Origin: an uncultured Eubacteriales bacterium
GTDB taxonomy: Bacteria; Bacillota; Clostridia; Oscillospirales; CAG-272
NCBI GenBank assembly: GCA_905210485.1
Contig: CAJLXA010000008.1
Location: forward strand, 1-45,152
Direction of reading: 5' to 3'
DNA: 45,152 bases
Made by a program: the position numbers and the translations under genes. Below the pieces are notes generated by a model. That model ran no database searches. It saw only the letters and a list, made by a program, of their open reading frames with translations, and was not told where the DNA came from. Numbering within the stretch: position 1 is the stretch's first letter; each line of letters starts with the position of its first letter. Of the stretch, positions 8,559 to 16,621 are shown piece after piece.

Positions 8559-10067
8559 ATGAAAAAACGCAGAATTATCGGATTTGTACTGACAGTGGCT
8601 TTGATCTGTTCCGCATTTTTCACGCTGACGGCGTGCGGAGATAAAGGAAATGGCGATGACAGCAAAAAGAAATCGGATGTTTCCGAAACCGCATGGTATT
8701 CCAATTTGGATTTTGGCGGTACCACAATCAGGGTCAGCCAATCTGTTGGAAAGTGGACGAACGAACGTGACGCCATGGATAACGCGGAAAAGTATACGCG
8801 CGGTCCCTCCGAGGCCGGCAATACCGATAAAGTGCAGAACATGTGCTACGACCGCAATAAAGAAGTGGCCAATTTGCTGAATGTGAAAGTCGAATATAAA
8901 AACTGTACATATTATTATGATGAAATCGGACCGAAACTGATCGATACAGCGGCGGTTCTCAGCACGGCGCCCTATGAATTTATCATCAATGACGTTGTGG
9001 CGGTCGTTTCTGCCGCAATCAAGGGTTACCTTTATAACCTAAACGATCAAACGGAGCAAAATTATTTTCGTTTTGACGATCCGTCGTGGTATAAGGACTA
9101 CATGCTTGGTCTGACCATGAACGCGGATCGTATATACGCCGTTGCAGGGGACTATTTTATCGACATGCTCCGGTCGGCACACTGCCTCTACATGAATACG
9201 GAAAACTTTGAGACCTACTGCAAGGCCGAGTACGAAACGCTCGATGATTTTTATGAAATGATTCTCGGCGGGCAGTGGACGTATGACGAGTTTTCCAATC
9301 TTATCACGGTCGGTTGGAAAGAAAATGCTTCCGGCCATGCAACGCTTGACGACGAATGTATCGGCCTTATTGCCGCGACCGGCGGCGGTTTACACCCGTT
9401 CTGCTATGCTACCGATATTGAGATGGTGGAAAAGGACGCGAGCGGTAAATGGGTCATCAATCCGCATATAAACGAATTGCAGTCATATGCCGAAAAACTG
9501 AGCAGCATTTATAATAATGAGGGAACCTATTATTACATAAGCGATCTTACGGCCGGTTTTGCGGATACGTTCACGGAGGGGCGCGCGCTTTTCCTGAACA
9601 GTTATTGGCTCGGCGATCTGGAAACGGACGGCTTCCGCAGTATGGAAAAGAAAACGCCGATCGTTTATCCGAAGTGGCACATGGAACAGGAAAACTACAA
9701 AACGCATGTACACGACGCCGCCGAGATCGGATACGTTCTGACCAACGCGCAAAACTTTACGGTAACGTCCGCTTATCTGCAACTTATCAATGAGAAGAGC
9801 GTCAATGTCATGAACGAGTACTATCAATATGCTCTGAAATATAAACACAATACCGATTCAGGTGCGGTACGCATGATTGAGTTGATCCATGACACCATCT
9901 CTTCGCCTTTCAATCAGTTTTTCAGCACGGCGCAGGTGGAATGTTCGGTGATGAGGATTGTAAGCGGCAGTCCGATCAATACCAATGTGTCTTCTACGTT
10001 TGCTTCCAATAAACAGACTTATGAAGAAAATCTGAGAAATCTTACGCAGAAATTCGGTGAGCAGTGA
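8559..10067 (+). CDS. Extracellular solute-binding lipoprotein A
   Basis: Exported lipoprotein of 502 residues: basic start (MKKRR), hydrophobic segment and lipobox LTAC with the lipidated Cys at residue 26, then a charged Gly/Ser/Lys linker. The rest has the look of a family 1 solute-binding protein of ABC sugar importers (long alpha/beta protein, aromatic-rich). GGAGG precedes ATG 8559. It is the first of three tandem paralogues; conserved blocks shared by all include TRGPS-AGNTDKV, CYDRNKEVA, YAVAGDYFID and LRSAHCLY. No permease or ATPase gene lies nearby, so the transporter must be encoded elsewhere or the protein works alone. The ligand cannot be told. Confidence 0.85.
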   Translation: MKKRRIIGFVLTVALICSAFFTLTACGDKGNGDDSKKKSDVSETAWYSNLDFGGTTIRVSQSVGKWTNERDAMDNAEKYTRGPSEAGNTDKVQNMCYDRNKEVANLLNVKVEYKNCTYYYDEIGPKLIDTAAVLSTAPYEFIINDVVAVVSAAIKGYLYNLNDQTEQNYFRFDDPSWYKDYMLGLTMNADRIYAVAGDYFIDMLRSAHCLYMNTENFETYCKAEYETLDDFYEMILGGQWTYDEFSNLITVGWKENASGHATLDDECIGLIAATGGGLHPFCYATDIEMVEKDASGKWVINPHINELQSYAEKLSSIYNNEGTYYYISDLTAGFADTFTEGRALFLNSYWLGDLETDGFRSMEKKTPIVYPKWHMEQENYKTHVHDAAEIGYVLTNAQNFTVTSAYLQLINEKSVNVMNEYYQYALKYKHNTDSGAVRMIELIHDTISSPFNQFFSTAQVECSVMRIVSGSPINTNVSSTFASNKQTYEENLRNLTQKFGEQ

Positions 10068-10085
10068 TCCCGTATAAGGGTATCG

Positions 10086-10120
10086 GCGCAACCGCGGTTT
10101 TGTTCCGCGGTTGCGCTTTT
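10086..10120 (+). terminator. Intrinsic terminator of lipoprotein A
   Basis: 12-bp perfect GC-rich stem, 10086-10097 with 10105-10116, 7-nt loop, then TTTT. Confidence 0.85.
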
Positions 10121-10186
10121 CTGTTACAGATTGCACAATGATTCTGCTTGCTATTCGTTTGATTTTAACAAAATATTCAAATACGG

Positions 10187-10215
10187 TTGATTTTTAAGGA
10201 TATTTGTGGTAGAAT
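10187..10215 (+). promoter_or_regulatory. Sigma-A promoter of lipoprotein B
   Basis: TTGATT 10187-10192, TAGAAT 10210-10215, spacer 17. Confidence 0.65.
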
Positions 10216-10245
10216 TATTGACAGATACAAGTAATGGAGGCGCCT

Positions 10246-11760
10246 ATGAAACGTATAATCGGGTTTTTATTGATTCTGACCCTGTCTTTGTCTGTTACGG
10301 TTGCTTTTTCGTCATGCAACGATTCAAAAGAACCGGAAAGTTCCCAAAAGACGGACGTCGACGAAGGTCTTTGGTATTCCGAACTGGATTTCGGTGGCCA
10401 GACGTTGAACGTCAGCCAGTCGATCAACACATGGACCACCGACAGCTCGATCGACAACGCAGCAAAATACACCCGTGGCCCGTCACAGGCCGGTAATACC
10501 GATAAGGTGCTTAATCTTTGCTACGATCGTAACAAAGAAGTGGCACAGCTTCTGAATGTCAAGATCAAATACACCGAAACCAACTACCGCTATAATGAGA
10601 TCAACCCTTATCTTGACCAGTTGGCCATGCAGTCACAGGCGCAGTTCGATTTGATCATCAACGACGTTATCGCCGTTGTGCCTGCAATTCTTAAAGGACA
10701 GCTCTACAATCTCAAGAGTACAGAAGAGACGAATTATCTCGATCTTTCTCATTCTTCATGGTATCAGGATTATATGAACGGTCTCACGCTGGACGAAAAC
10801 AAGATCTATGCGGTGGCAGGCGACTATTTCATCGACGTGCTCCGTTCGGCGCATTGTCTTTATCTGAATACCGAGCAATTTGAAACGCATTTGAATCAGA
10901 GTTACCCGACGCTTGATGACTTTTTTGATATGATTGCCAGCGGCCAGTGGACATATGATGAATTCAATACGCTCATCAACGACGGTTTTGTAACGACGAC
11001 GGGCAATACTTCCGCAACACTTGACGATGAATGTATCGGTTTTCTTTGCGCATCCGGCGCGGGACGTTTTCCGTTTGGTTTCGCCACTGACATAGAAATG
11101 ATCCAAAAAGACGCAAAAGGGAACTATACCGTCAATCAGGATATAACGGATCTGTCCACTTTTGCAGAATCGCTCAACAATATTTATGAAAATGCCGGCA
11201 CGTTGATAGCCAATAACCAAAGCGTGAACTTCCGGCAGGCATTTACCGAAGGAAATGTTCTGTTTCTGAATACTTACTGGCTTGGCGATCTGGAATTTTC
11301 TTCGTTTCAGGCTATGGAAAAGAAAGCGCCGATCGTTTATCCCAAATGGCGTTTAGAGCAGAAGAATTATAAAACATGGGTTCACGATTCTGCCGAACTC
11401 GGTTATATCCCCGTCAACTCGGCGAACTTTACAGCTATGTCGGCCTATCTGCAACTTATCAATGAAAAGAGTGTGCCGATTCTTTCGGAATATTATGAAT
11501 ACACATTGAAGTTCAAGAGAAACACACAGCCCGGCGCCGTAAAGATGATTGAACTGATCCACGATACGATTACGTCTCCGTTTGACCAGTTTATCTGCGG
11601 TCAGGTTAAATCCGGTAATTTCAGTTGTTCGCCTTTCGGCATCACCTGCACGACAGGTGAGGTCATCAATACTAATGTTGCCAATACGTTTGCGAGCCAT
11701 AAGAATGTTTTTGAATCGGAACTCAGAAAACTAGTGGAAAAGTTTAAAGCCATGAAATAA
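10246..11760 (+). CDS. Extracellular solute-binding lipoprotein B
   Basis: Paralogue of lipoprotein A, 504 residues from ATG 10246, which follows GGAGG at 10236-10240 (the upstream GTG/ATG choices precede that site). Lipobox FSSC with Cys 24. Same family blocks as A, including the aromatic YYEYTLKFKRNTQPGAVKMIELIHDTI region near the end (listed here in pieces: YYEYTLKFK, then PGAVKMIELIHD). Positions 10412-10859 (about residues 56-205) are identical at the DNA level to the same part of lipoprotein C, whereas the flanks have diverged. It has its own promoter and terminator and no transporter partner. Confidence 0.85.
   Translation: MKRIIGFLLILTLSLSVTVAFSSCNDSKEPESSQKTDVDEGLWYSELDFGGQTLNVSQSINTWTTDSSIDNAAKYTRGPSQAGNTDKVLNLCYDRNKEVAQLLNVKIKYTETNYRYNEINPYLDQLAMQSQAQFDLIINDVIAVVPAILKGQLYNLKSTEETNYLDLSHSSWYQDYMNGLTLDENKIYAVAGDYFIDVLRSAHCLYLNTEQFETHLNQSYPTLDDFFDMIASGQWTYDEFNTLINDGFVTTTGNTSATLDDECIGFLCASGAGRFPFGFATDIEMIQKDAKGNYTVNQDITDLSTFAESLNNIYENAGTLIANNQSVNFRQAFTEGNVLFLNTYWLGDLEFSSFQAMEKKAPIVYPKWRLEQKNYKTWVHDSAELGYIPVNSANFTAMSAYLQLINEKSVPILSEYYEYTLKFKRNTQPGAVKMIELIHDTITSPFDQFICGQVKSGNFSCSPFGITCTTGEVINTNVANTFASHKNVFESELRKLVEKFKAMK
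10412..10859 (+). repeat. 448-bp identical tract, copy 1 (in lipoprotein B)
   Basis: Compared base by base with 12114-12561: no difference found over 448 bases, including third codon positions. Mismatches begin immediately outside both ends (10411 versus 12113 and 10860 versus 12562). Such a sharp edge between identical and diverged DNA indicates recent gene conversion or recombination between the paralogues. Confidence 0.95.
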
Positions 11761-11784
11761 GAAAACCATATAGACTCCGTACCG

Positions 11785-11820
11785 ACCGCTTCGCATAAAC
11801 CTATGCGAAGCGGTTTTTTT
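11785..11820 (+). terminator. Intrinsic terminator of lipoprotein B
   Basis: 13-bp perfect stem, 11785-11797 with 11802-11814, loop AACC, then seven Ts. Confidence 0.9.
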
Positions 11821-11882
11821 CACTATTCACAAAAATTTTAAAAAAAGATAGCGGAAAGAATAGGAAATTGTGCAAAAAGCAC

Positions 11883-11911
11883 TTGCAATTCGGGGAAAAG
11901 CGTGATATGAT
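11883..11911 (+). promoter_or_regulatory. Sigma-A promoter of lipoprotein C
   Basis: TTGCAA 11883-11888, TATGAT 11906-11911, spacer 17. Confidence 0.65.
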
Positions 11912-11941
11912 AAGAGAAGAAATATAATATGGAGGAGCAAA

Positions 11942-13477
11942 ATGAACGCAAAAAAACTTTTGAGTCTTTTTTTGGCTTTCGCGCTGTCCTTATCCGTTAT
12001 GTTCGTGTTTACGGCATGCGATGATGAAGGAAAAGATGATTCGACAAAGAAAGGCACCGATGATCCCAAGGCATGGTATGCCAATCTGGATTTCGGCGGT
12101 CAGACGTTGAATATCAGCCAGTCGATCAACACATGGACCACCGACAGCTCGATCGACAACGCAGCAAAATACACCCGTGGCCCGTCACAGGCCGGTAATA
12201 CCGATAAGGTGCTTAATCTTTGCTACGATCGTAACAAAGAAGTGGCACAGCTTCTGAATGTCAAGATCAAATACACCGAAACCAACTACCGCTATAATGA
12301 GATCAACCCTTATCTTGACCAGTTGGCCATGCAGTCACAGGCGCAGTTCGATTTGATCATCAACGACGTTATCGCCGTTGTGCCTGCAATTCTTAAAGGA
12401 CAGCTCTACAATCTCAAGAGTACAGAAGAGACGAATTATCTCGATCTTTCTCATTCTTCATGGTATCAGGATTATATGAACGGTCTCACGCTGGACGAAA
12501 ACAAGATCTATGCGGTGGCAGGCGACTATTTCATCGACGTGCTCCGTTCGGCGCATTGTCTCTACCTGAATACGGAACTGTTCCAGACAAACCTTAACCA
12601 GAATTATGCGTCGCTTGACGAATTTTTCGACATGGTTGCTGCAGGGCAGTGGACGTATGATGAATTCAATACGCTTATCAATGACGGTTGGGTTTCTTCT
12701 TCCGGTAATGCCACGGCGTCTATCGACGACGACTGCATCGGTTTCCTTGCCACAACAGGCGCTGGATTTAACCCGTTTACCATGTCCACCGATATTCAGT
12801 TGATTCAAAAGGATGCAAGCGGCAATTACAGCGTGAATCATGATATTTCACAGCTTTCTACATATGCCGAAAAACTGAACAGAATCTACACGAATGATGG
12901 AACGGTAGTTGAGAACAATCAGTCCGTTAACTTCCGTGATATTTTCACACAGGGACGCGCTTTGTTCCTGAACACTTACTGGCTCGGCGACCTTGAATTC
13001 TCTTCTTTCCAGGCAATGGAAAATAAAGCGCCTATCATTTATCCGAAGTGGCATGAAGAACAGACAAACTACCGCGCATATGTCCATGATTCCGCAGAAA
13101 TCGGTTATATTCTGACTAATACGGCGAACTTTACGCCTATGTCGGCCTATTTGCAACTTATCAATGAAAAGAGCGTGCCGATTCTTTCGGAATATTATGA
13201 ATACACATTGAAGTTCAAGAAAAACACGCAACCCGGTGCCGTAAAGATGATTGAGATTATTCATGACAGCATTGCTTCTCCGTTTGATCAGTTTATCGGC
13301 AACCAGGTTTCGGCAACACTCAACAATAAAGCCGTACAGTGCAATGTCGGGGGTATCGTCCGCGGCAGCGGTACGACGTATGTCAATACGTCCGTATCCT
13401 CAACGTTTAATTCTTGCGTGAATAAATTTGAAACGGGACTTGCGACTCTCGTTGCCAATTTCAAATCGCAAAGATGA
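11942..13477 (+). CDS. Extracellular solute-binding lipoprotein C
   Basis: Third paralogue, 511 residues, ATG 11942 after GGAGG. Lipobox FTAC with Cys 26. It is much closer to B than to A: a 448-bp identical stretch near the N-terminal third, and a second short identical run of 46 bases (13175-13220 with 11473-11518). The middle third, which probably shapes the binding cleft, and the last 60 residues differ, so B and C may bind related but distinct ligands. Monocistronic, with its own promoter and terminator. Confidence 0.85.
   Translation: MNAKKLLSLFLAFALSLSVMFVFTACDDEGKDDSTKKGTDDPKAWYANLDFGGQTLNISQSINTWTTDSSIDNAAKYTRGPSQAGNTDKVLNLCYDRNKEVAQLLNVKIKYTETNYRYNEINPYLDQLAMQSQAQFDLIINDVIAVVPAILKGQLYNLKSTEETNYLDLSHSSWYQDYMNGLTLDENKIYAVAGDYFIDVLRSAHCLYLNTELFQTNLNQNYASLDEFFDMVAAGQWTYDEFNTLINDGWVSSSGNATASIDDDCIGFLATTGAGFNPFTMSTDIQLIQKDASGNYSVNHDISQLSTYAEKLNRIYTNDGTVVENNQSVNFRDIFTQGRALFLNTYWLGDLEFSSFQAMENKAPIIYPKWHEEQTNYRAYVHDSAEIGYILTNTANFTPMSAYLQLINEKSVPILSEYYEYTLKFKKNTQPGAVKMIEIIHDSIASPFDQFIGNQVSATLNNKAVQCNVGGIVRGSGTTYVNTSVSSTFNSCVNKFETGLATLVANFKSQR
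12114..12561 (+). repeat. 448-bp identical tract, copy 2 (in lipoprotein C)
   Basis: Direct repeat of 10412-10859 at a distance of 1702 bases, in the same orientation and same codon register. Recombination between the copies would delete 1.7 kb and fuse B to C in frame. Confidence 0.95.
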
Positions 13478-13526
13478 TATGTCTTAAAACAGGCGAAAAC
13501 TGAGAAGTGACCACCTGAAAACAAAG

Positions 13527-13567
13527 CCTCCCGCAGCGGATAGAAATATCTGCTACGGGAGGTTTTT
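13527..13567 (+). terminator. Intrinsic terminator of lipoprotein C
   Basis: 13527-13542 pairs with 13547-13562 (16 positions, one mismatch, one wobble), loop GAAA, then TTTTT. Confidence 0.8.
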
Positions 13568-13668
13568 ATTGTGATCGGTATCTTACAGTGAAACGGTTTT
13601 ACTGAATTCGGCGGATTGCTTCTTTCCGTTTTCCTTTATTTTTCCGAACCTTTTACACCCCGGAACGA

Positions 13669-13697
13669 TTGACAAACAGAATAGACTATGCTATCAT
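13669..13697 (+). promoter_or_regulatory. Sigma-A promoter of the amidohydrolase gene
   Basis: TTGACA 13669-13674, TATCAT 13692-13697, spacer 17. Because the -35 lies at 13669, coding starts near that position can be excluded. Confidence 0.8.
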
Positions 13698-13750
13698 TTT
13701 ATATATAGATTCTTATATGGATTTTCATTATGCTTCGCATAGGAGGTTAT

Positions 13751-13762
13751 ATGAATATATGA
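13751..13762 (+). other. Three-codon mini-ORF overlapping the amidohydrolase start
   Basis: A perfect AGGAGG at 13741-13746 is optimally spaced (4 bases) for ATG 13751, which reads only ATG-AAT-ATA-TGA. Its stop overlaps the out-of-frame ATG 13759 of the amidohydrolase as ATGA. This suggests start-stop reinitiation control, or simply slack spacing (12 bases) for the real start. Confidence 0.4.
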
Positions 13763-15039
13763 AATACGCGCTTACAAACGCCGTTATACTTGACGGAACA
13801 AAAGATATGCGGCCGCAGGACGGGCTTTGTGTTCTTGTCGACGGGGAGAAGATCGCGGACATTGTTCCCGAAGCAGAAATTCCGGCCGGCTATGACAAGA
13901 TAGATCTCGGCGGCAAATATCTGATGCCGGGACTTATCAATATGCATGTACATCTTGCCGGGAGCGGAAAACCGCAGAAAAAACAGCGGGATAATGAGAA
14001 ATTGGTGAAAACCATAATGGGATCGGCTTTCACGCGCGCGATCGCTTACAAAATGGTTTGCGGTTTTGCAAAAGACGAACTGATGAGCGGCGTGACCACC
14101 ATCCGTACGGTCGGCGGACTCGGAAGTTTTGATACGCGACTGCGGGACGAAATCGCGGCGGGAAAGCAAGTCGGACCGCGGATTCTGGCGGCCAACGAGG
14201 GAATTTCCGTTCCGGGCGGACATATGGCGGGTTCTGTTGCCATCGCCGCGCATAGCATTGACGAAGCGATCGGGCATCTTCATCAATCGCAAAAGGAACA
14301 TGTGGATCTCATCAAACTCATGATTACGGGTGGCGTTCTGGACGCTAAGGACAAAGGCGTTCCCGGCGAATTGAAAATGGCGCCCGAAATGGTGCGCGCC
14401 GTTTGCGATGAGGCGCACAAAATGGGTTACAAAGTTGCCGCCCATGTGGAATCGCCGGAGGGCGTGAGAGTCGCGCTTGAAAACGGTGTGGATTCCATAG
14501 AACACGGCGCGACCCCCGACGAACATATTCTGTCTCTCTTCAAAGAAAGCGGCGCGTATCTTTGCACCACGTTTTCTCCCGCATTGCCGTATGCATTGTT
14601 CGACCGCTCCGTTACCAATGCTACCGAAGTGGAGCAGTATAACGGCAATGTTGTGTTCCAAGGAATCATTGCCTGTGCAAAGGCGGCGCTTGAAAACGAC
14701 ATTCCGATAGTGCTCGGTAACGATGTCGGTTGTCCGTGGATCACCCAATACGATTTTTGGAGAGAACTGTATTATTTCCATAAATATGTCGGTGTTTCCA
14801 ATGCGTATGCGCTGTATACCGCCACTGCCCGCAGTGCGGAAATGGCGGGCATTGCCGACATCACCGGACGGATAGCGCCCGGTCTTTCGGCAGATATGAT
14901 CGTCACCGCCGACAACCCGCTGGATGACCTTCGTGCGCTACGCCATGTGGATATGGTATGGATATGCGGTAAAAAGATAGACCGTCCGCATTTCAGGCAT
15001 CGTAAAAACGTGGAAGCGGAACTTGACAAATTTTTGTGA
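13759..15039 (+). CDS. Metal-dependent amidohydrolase (imidazolonepropionase-like)
   Basis: Cytosolic TIM-barrel hydrolase of 426 residues from ATG 13759. Metal ligands are visible in the expected order: HVH at 63-65, the candidate bridging Lys 186 in DLIKLMITGG, His 229 in AAHVES, His 249 in SIEHGAT and Asp 322 in GNDVGCP. This set is typical of the amidohydrolase group that includes imidazolonepropionase-like and Xaa-Pro/dipeptide-cleaving prolidases of the Sgx9260 kind; substrate unknown. A beta-sandwich N-terminus (1-55) and C-terminus flank the barrel as in relatives. Monocistronic, with a consensus promoter and a strong terminator. Confidence 0.88.
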   Translation: MKYALTNAVILDGTKDMRPQDGLCVLVDGEKIADIVPEAEIPAGYDKIDLGGKYLMPGLINMHVHLAGSGKPQKKQRDNEKLVKTIMGSAFTRAIAYKMVCGFAKDELMSGVTTIRTVGGLGSFDTRLRDEIAAGKQVGPRILAANEGISVPGGHMAGSVAIAAHSIDEAIGHLHQSQKEHVDLIKLMITGGVLDAKDKGVPGELKMAPEMVRAVCDEAHKMGYKVAAHVESPEGVRVALENGVDSIEHGATPDEHILSLFKESGAYLCTTFSPALPYALFDRSVTNATEVEQYNGNVVFQGIIACAKAALENDIPIVLGNDVGCPWITQYDFWRELYYFHKYVGVSNAYALYTATARSAEMAGIADITGRIAPGLSADMIVTADNPLDDLRALRHVDMVWICGKKIDRPHFRHRKNVEAELDKFL

Positions 15040-15050
15040 TCGAAAAGCAG

Positions 15051-15079
15051 GAACGGACGCACGGCGTCCGTTCTTTTTT
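15051..15079 (+). terminator. Intrinsic terminator of the amidohydrolase gene
   Basis: 10-bp perfect stem, 15051-15060 with 15064-15073, followed by six Ts. Confidence 0.88.
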
Positions 15080-15220
15080 GTGCAATTTATTTCCGGCAGT
15101 GCAAAAAACAATTCTGTCGGTCATCGGGGAATTTCCTTATTATGACATGGATAAAATCTTCCGTGGCTTCCAATAATATCATTGTAAAAACCACTTCGGT
15201 GGCAATACAAGGAGTAAAAA

Positions 15221-15775
15221 ATGAAAGCTACAGGAATTGTAAGAAGAATAGATGACCTTGGCCGCGTTGTAATACCTAAAGAAATTCGCAGAACAATGCG
15301 TATCCGCGAAGGGGATCCGCTTGAAATTTATACAGACCGGGAAGGAGAAGTAATCTTTAAAAAGTATTCTCCGATCGGTGAACTTCATTCATTTGCGTCA
15401 CAATATGCCGAGACGTTGCAGAAAATATGCAATATGGCAGTGATCATTACCGATCGTGACGCCGTTATCGCCACCGCAGGTGTGGCGCGTAAGGAATACA
15501 GTGAACGGAAAGTATCCGGTGAACTGGAGGGCGTGATCGAGGGGCGCAGTCTTTATTGGCATAAAAGCGGAACAGAGACCATTCCCGTGATTGAAGACGG
15601 CGGTTCGCATTATGTATCCTGCGCTATGCCGATTATTACGGAGGGCGACGTGATCGGTTGCGTTTGTTCCGTCGTACGTTATGATGAACAGAATGAAGAA
15701 AGACTCAGTGAGGAAGTGGAGACCAAATTGATTCAGACGGCGGCGCTTTTCCTCGGTAAACAACTTGAAACCTGA
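15221..15775 (+). CDS. spoVT: Stage V sporulation protein T, AbrB-type regulator
   Basis: DNA-binding regulator of 184 residues. Residues 1-50 form a SpoVT-AbrB swapped-hairpin domain (MKATGIVRRIDDLGRVVIPK start is diagnostic), and residues 55-184 resemble the GAF-like ligand domain of SpoVT. In Bacillus and Clostridium it modulates sigma-G-dependent forespore genes, so it suggests an endospore-forming host. AAGGAG precedes ATG 15221. No sigma-A promoter was found in 15080-15220; a forespore sigma promoter is expected but I cannot assign one with confidence. Terminator shared with the convergent DeoR gene. Confidence 0.9.
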   Translation: MKATGIVRRIDDLGRVVIPKEIRRTMRIREGDPLEIYTDREGEVIFKKYSPIGELHSFASQYAETLQKICNMAVIITDRDAVIATAGVARKEYSERKVSGELEGVIEGRSLYWHKSGTETIPVIEDGGSHYVSCAMPIITEGDVIGCVCSVVRYDEQNEERLSEEVETKLIQTAALFLGKQLET

Positions 15776-15776
15776 A

Positions 15777-15810
15777 AACAAGGCACGGAGAAACCGTGCC
15801 TTGTTTTTTT
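15777..15810. terminator. Bidirectional terminator between spoVT and the DeoR gene
   Basis: 12-bp perfect stem, 15777-15788 with 15794-15805, loop AGAAA, with Ts on the plus-strand side continuing to 15810. Confidence 0.85.
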
Positions 15811-15817
15811 ATAGGGA

Positions 15818-16510
15818 TCAGACAATGATAATGTCGTCTATCTCTTCTTTTCGTGCAATGGTATAAAGAAATTTCTTATGCATTTTTGTCCGATCCAGCA
15901 TGAATATCTTTTTTTCACAGTTCTCCATGGCGGCTTTTCTCGACGCCGTTTGCTCGGTGTCGTAGTCGCTGACCACACCGTCATCCGATATGGCCGCCGC
16001 GGAAAAGAATCCTATGTCTGTGTTGACCCGTCGCAGGAACGCATTGGTTTCACCGCCGACGGTGCACATGTCGTGCGCATAATAAGTGCCTCCCGCCATA
16101 ATGCAATCAATGTTGTGCCCGGAAGCTTCTATCAGACATTGCACCGAATTCGTCACGATTTTAATGTCTTTATAATCGCTTAAAAGCGGAATGACGTAGA
16201 GACAGGTGGAAGAACTGTCAATAAAGACGGACATACCGTCGTGCAGGTATTTTCGCGTTTTTTCCGACAGGCGCTTTTTTTCATCTGCATGAAGAAGTTT
16301 ACGGAATTCCACGGGCAATTGGCCGTAATCGGCGGTATATACGGCGCCTCCCGCATATCTTTGCAGACACCCCATGGATTCCATGGCGCGCAGGTCGCGC
16401 CGTATTGTCATCTCGCTGACATATAAATGGGACGCAAGCCGTTTGACCGACGCCCGCTTGTTTTCCTTGAGAAAAACGAGTATTTTCTCTTGTCTTTCAT
16501 TCAGCACCAT
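15818..16510 (-). CDS. DeoR family transcriptional regulator
   Basis: Regulator of 230 residues. The ATG ending at 16510 is preferred (AGGAG 6 bases upstream on the minus strand, protein begins MVLNERQEKILVFLKEN); an upstream in-frame ATG at 16558 would place the start inside the operator-like repeat. HTH at about residues 20-42 (VKRLASHLYVSEMTIRRDLR) and a DeoR sugar-phosphate sensor domain (EKTRKYLHDGMSVFIDSSST near 80, LMAGGTYY-type loops later). Such regulators respond to phosphorylated sugars. It is divergent from the YgjV-like gene, with an inverted repeat between, so autoregulation and control of the neighbour are inferred. Confidence 0.88.
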   Translation of the reverse strand: MVLNERQEKILVFLKENKRASVKRLASHLYVSEMTIRRDLRAMESMGCLQRYAGGAVYTADYGQLPVEFRKLLHADEKKRLSEKTRKYLHDGMSVFIDSSSTCLYVIPLLSDYKDIKIVTNSVQCLIEASGHNIDCIMAGGTYYAHDMCTVGGETNAFLRRVNTDIGFFSAAAISDDGVVSDYDTEQTASRKAAMENCEKKIFMLDRTKMHKKFLYTIARKEEIDDIIIV

Positions 16511-16530
16511 GAGTTTCTCCTGTTTATCGG

Positions 16531-16559
16531 AATGTTCGTTTTTAAACATATCGAACATT
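16531..16559. promoter_or_regulatory. Inverted repeat, candidate DeoR operator
   Basis: AATGTTCG at 16531-16538 and CGAACATT at 16552-16559 are perfect 8-base inverted arms with 13 bases between. The right arm ends three bases before the -35 box of the divergent promoter, a fitting place for a repressor site. Confidence 0.6.
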
Positions 16560-16561
16560 TA

Positions 16562-16590
16562 TTGACATTCTTCATGCATTATTGTATCAT
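16562..16590 (+). promoter_or_regulatory. Sigma-A promoter of the YgjV-like gene
   Basis: TTGACA 16562-16567, TATCAT 16585-16590, spacer 17, directly beside the inverted repeat. Confidence 0.8.
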
Positions 16591-16621
16591 AACTGTAGTA
16601 CATAATCAAGAGGAACAGAAC

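Noticed and set aside
13669..13758. Longer N-terminus of the amidohydrolase from TTG 13669 or ATG 13717
   Set aside because: 13669 is the -35 box and 13717 precedes the ribosome binding site; the family start fits ATG 13759.
16511..16558. Upstream start (16558) for the DeoR regulator
   Set aside because: It would place coding sequence in the operator-like repeat; ATG at 16510 has a well-spaced ribosome site.
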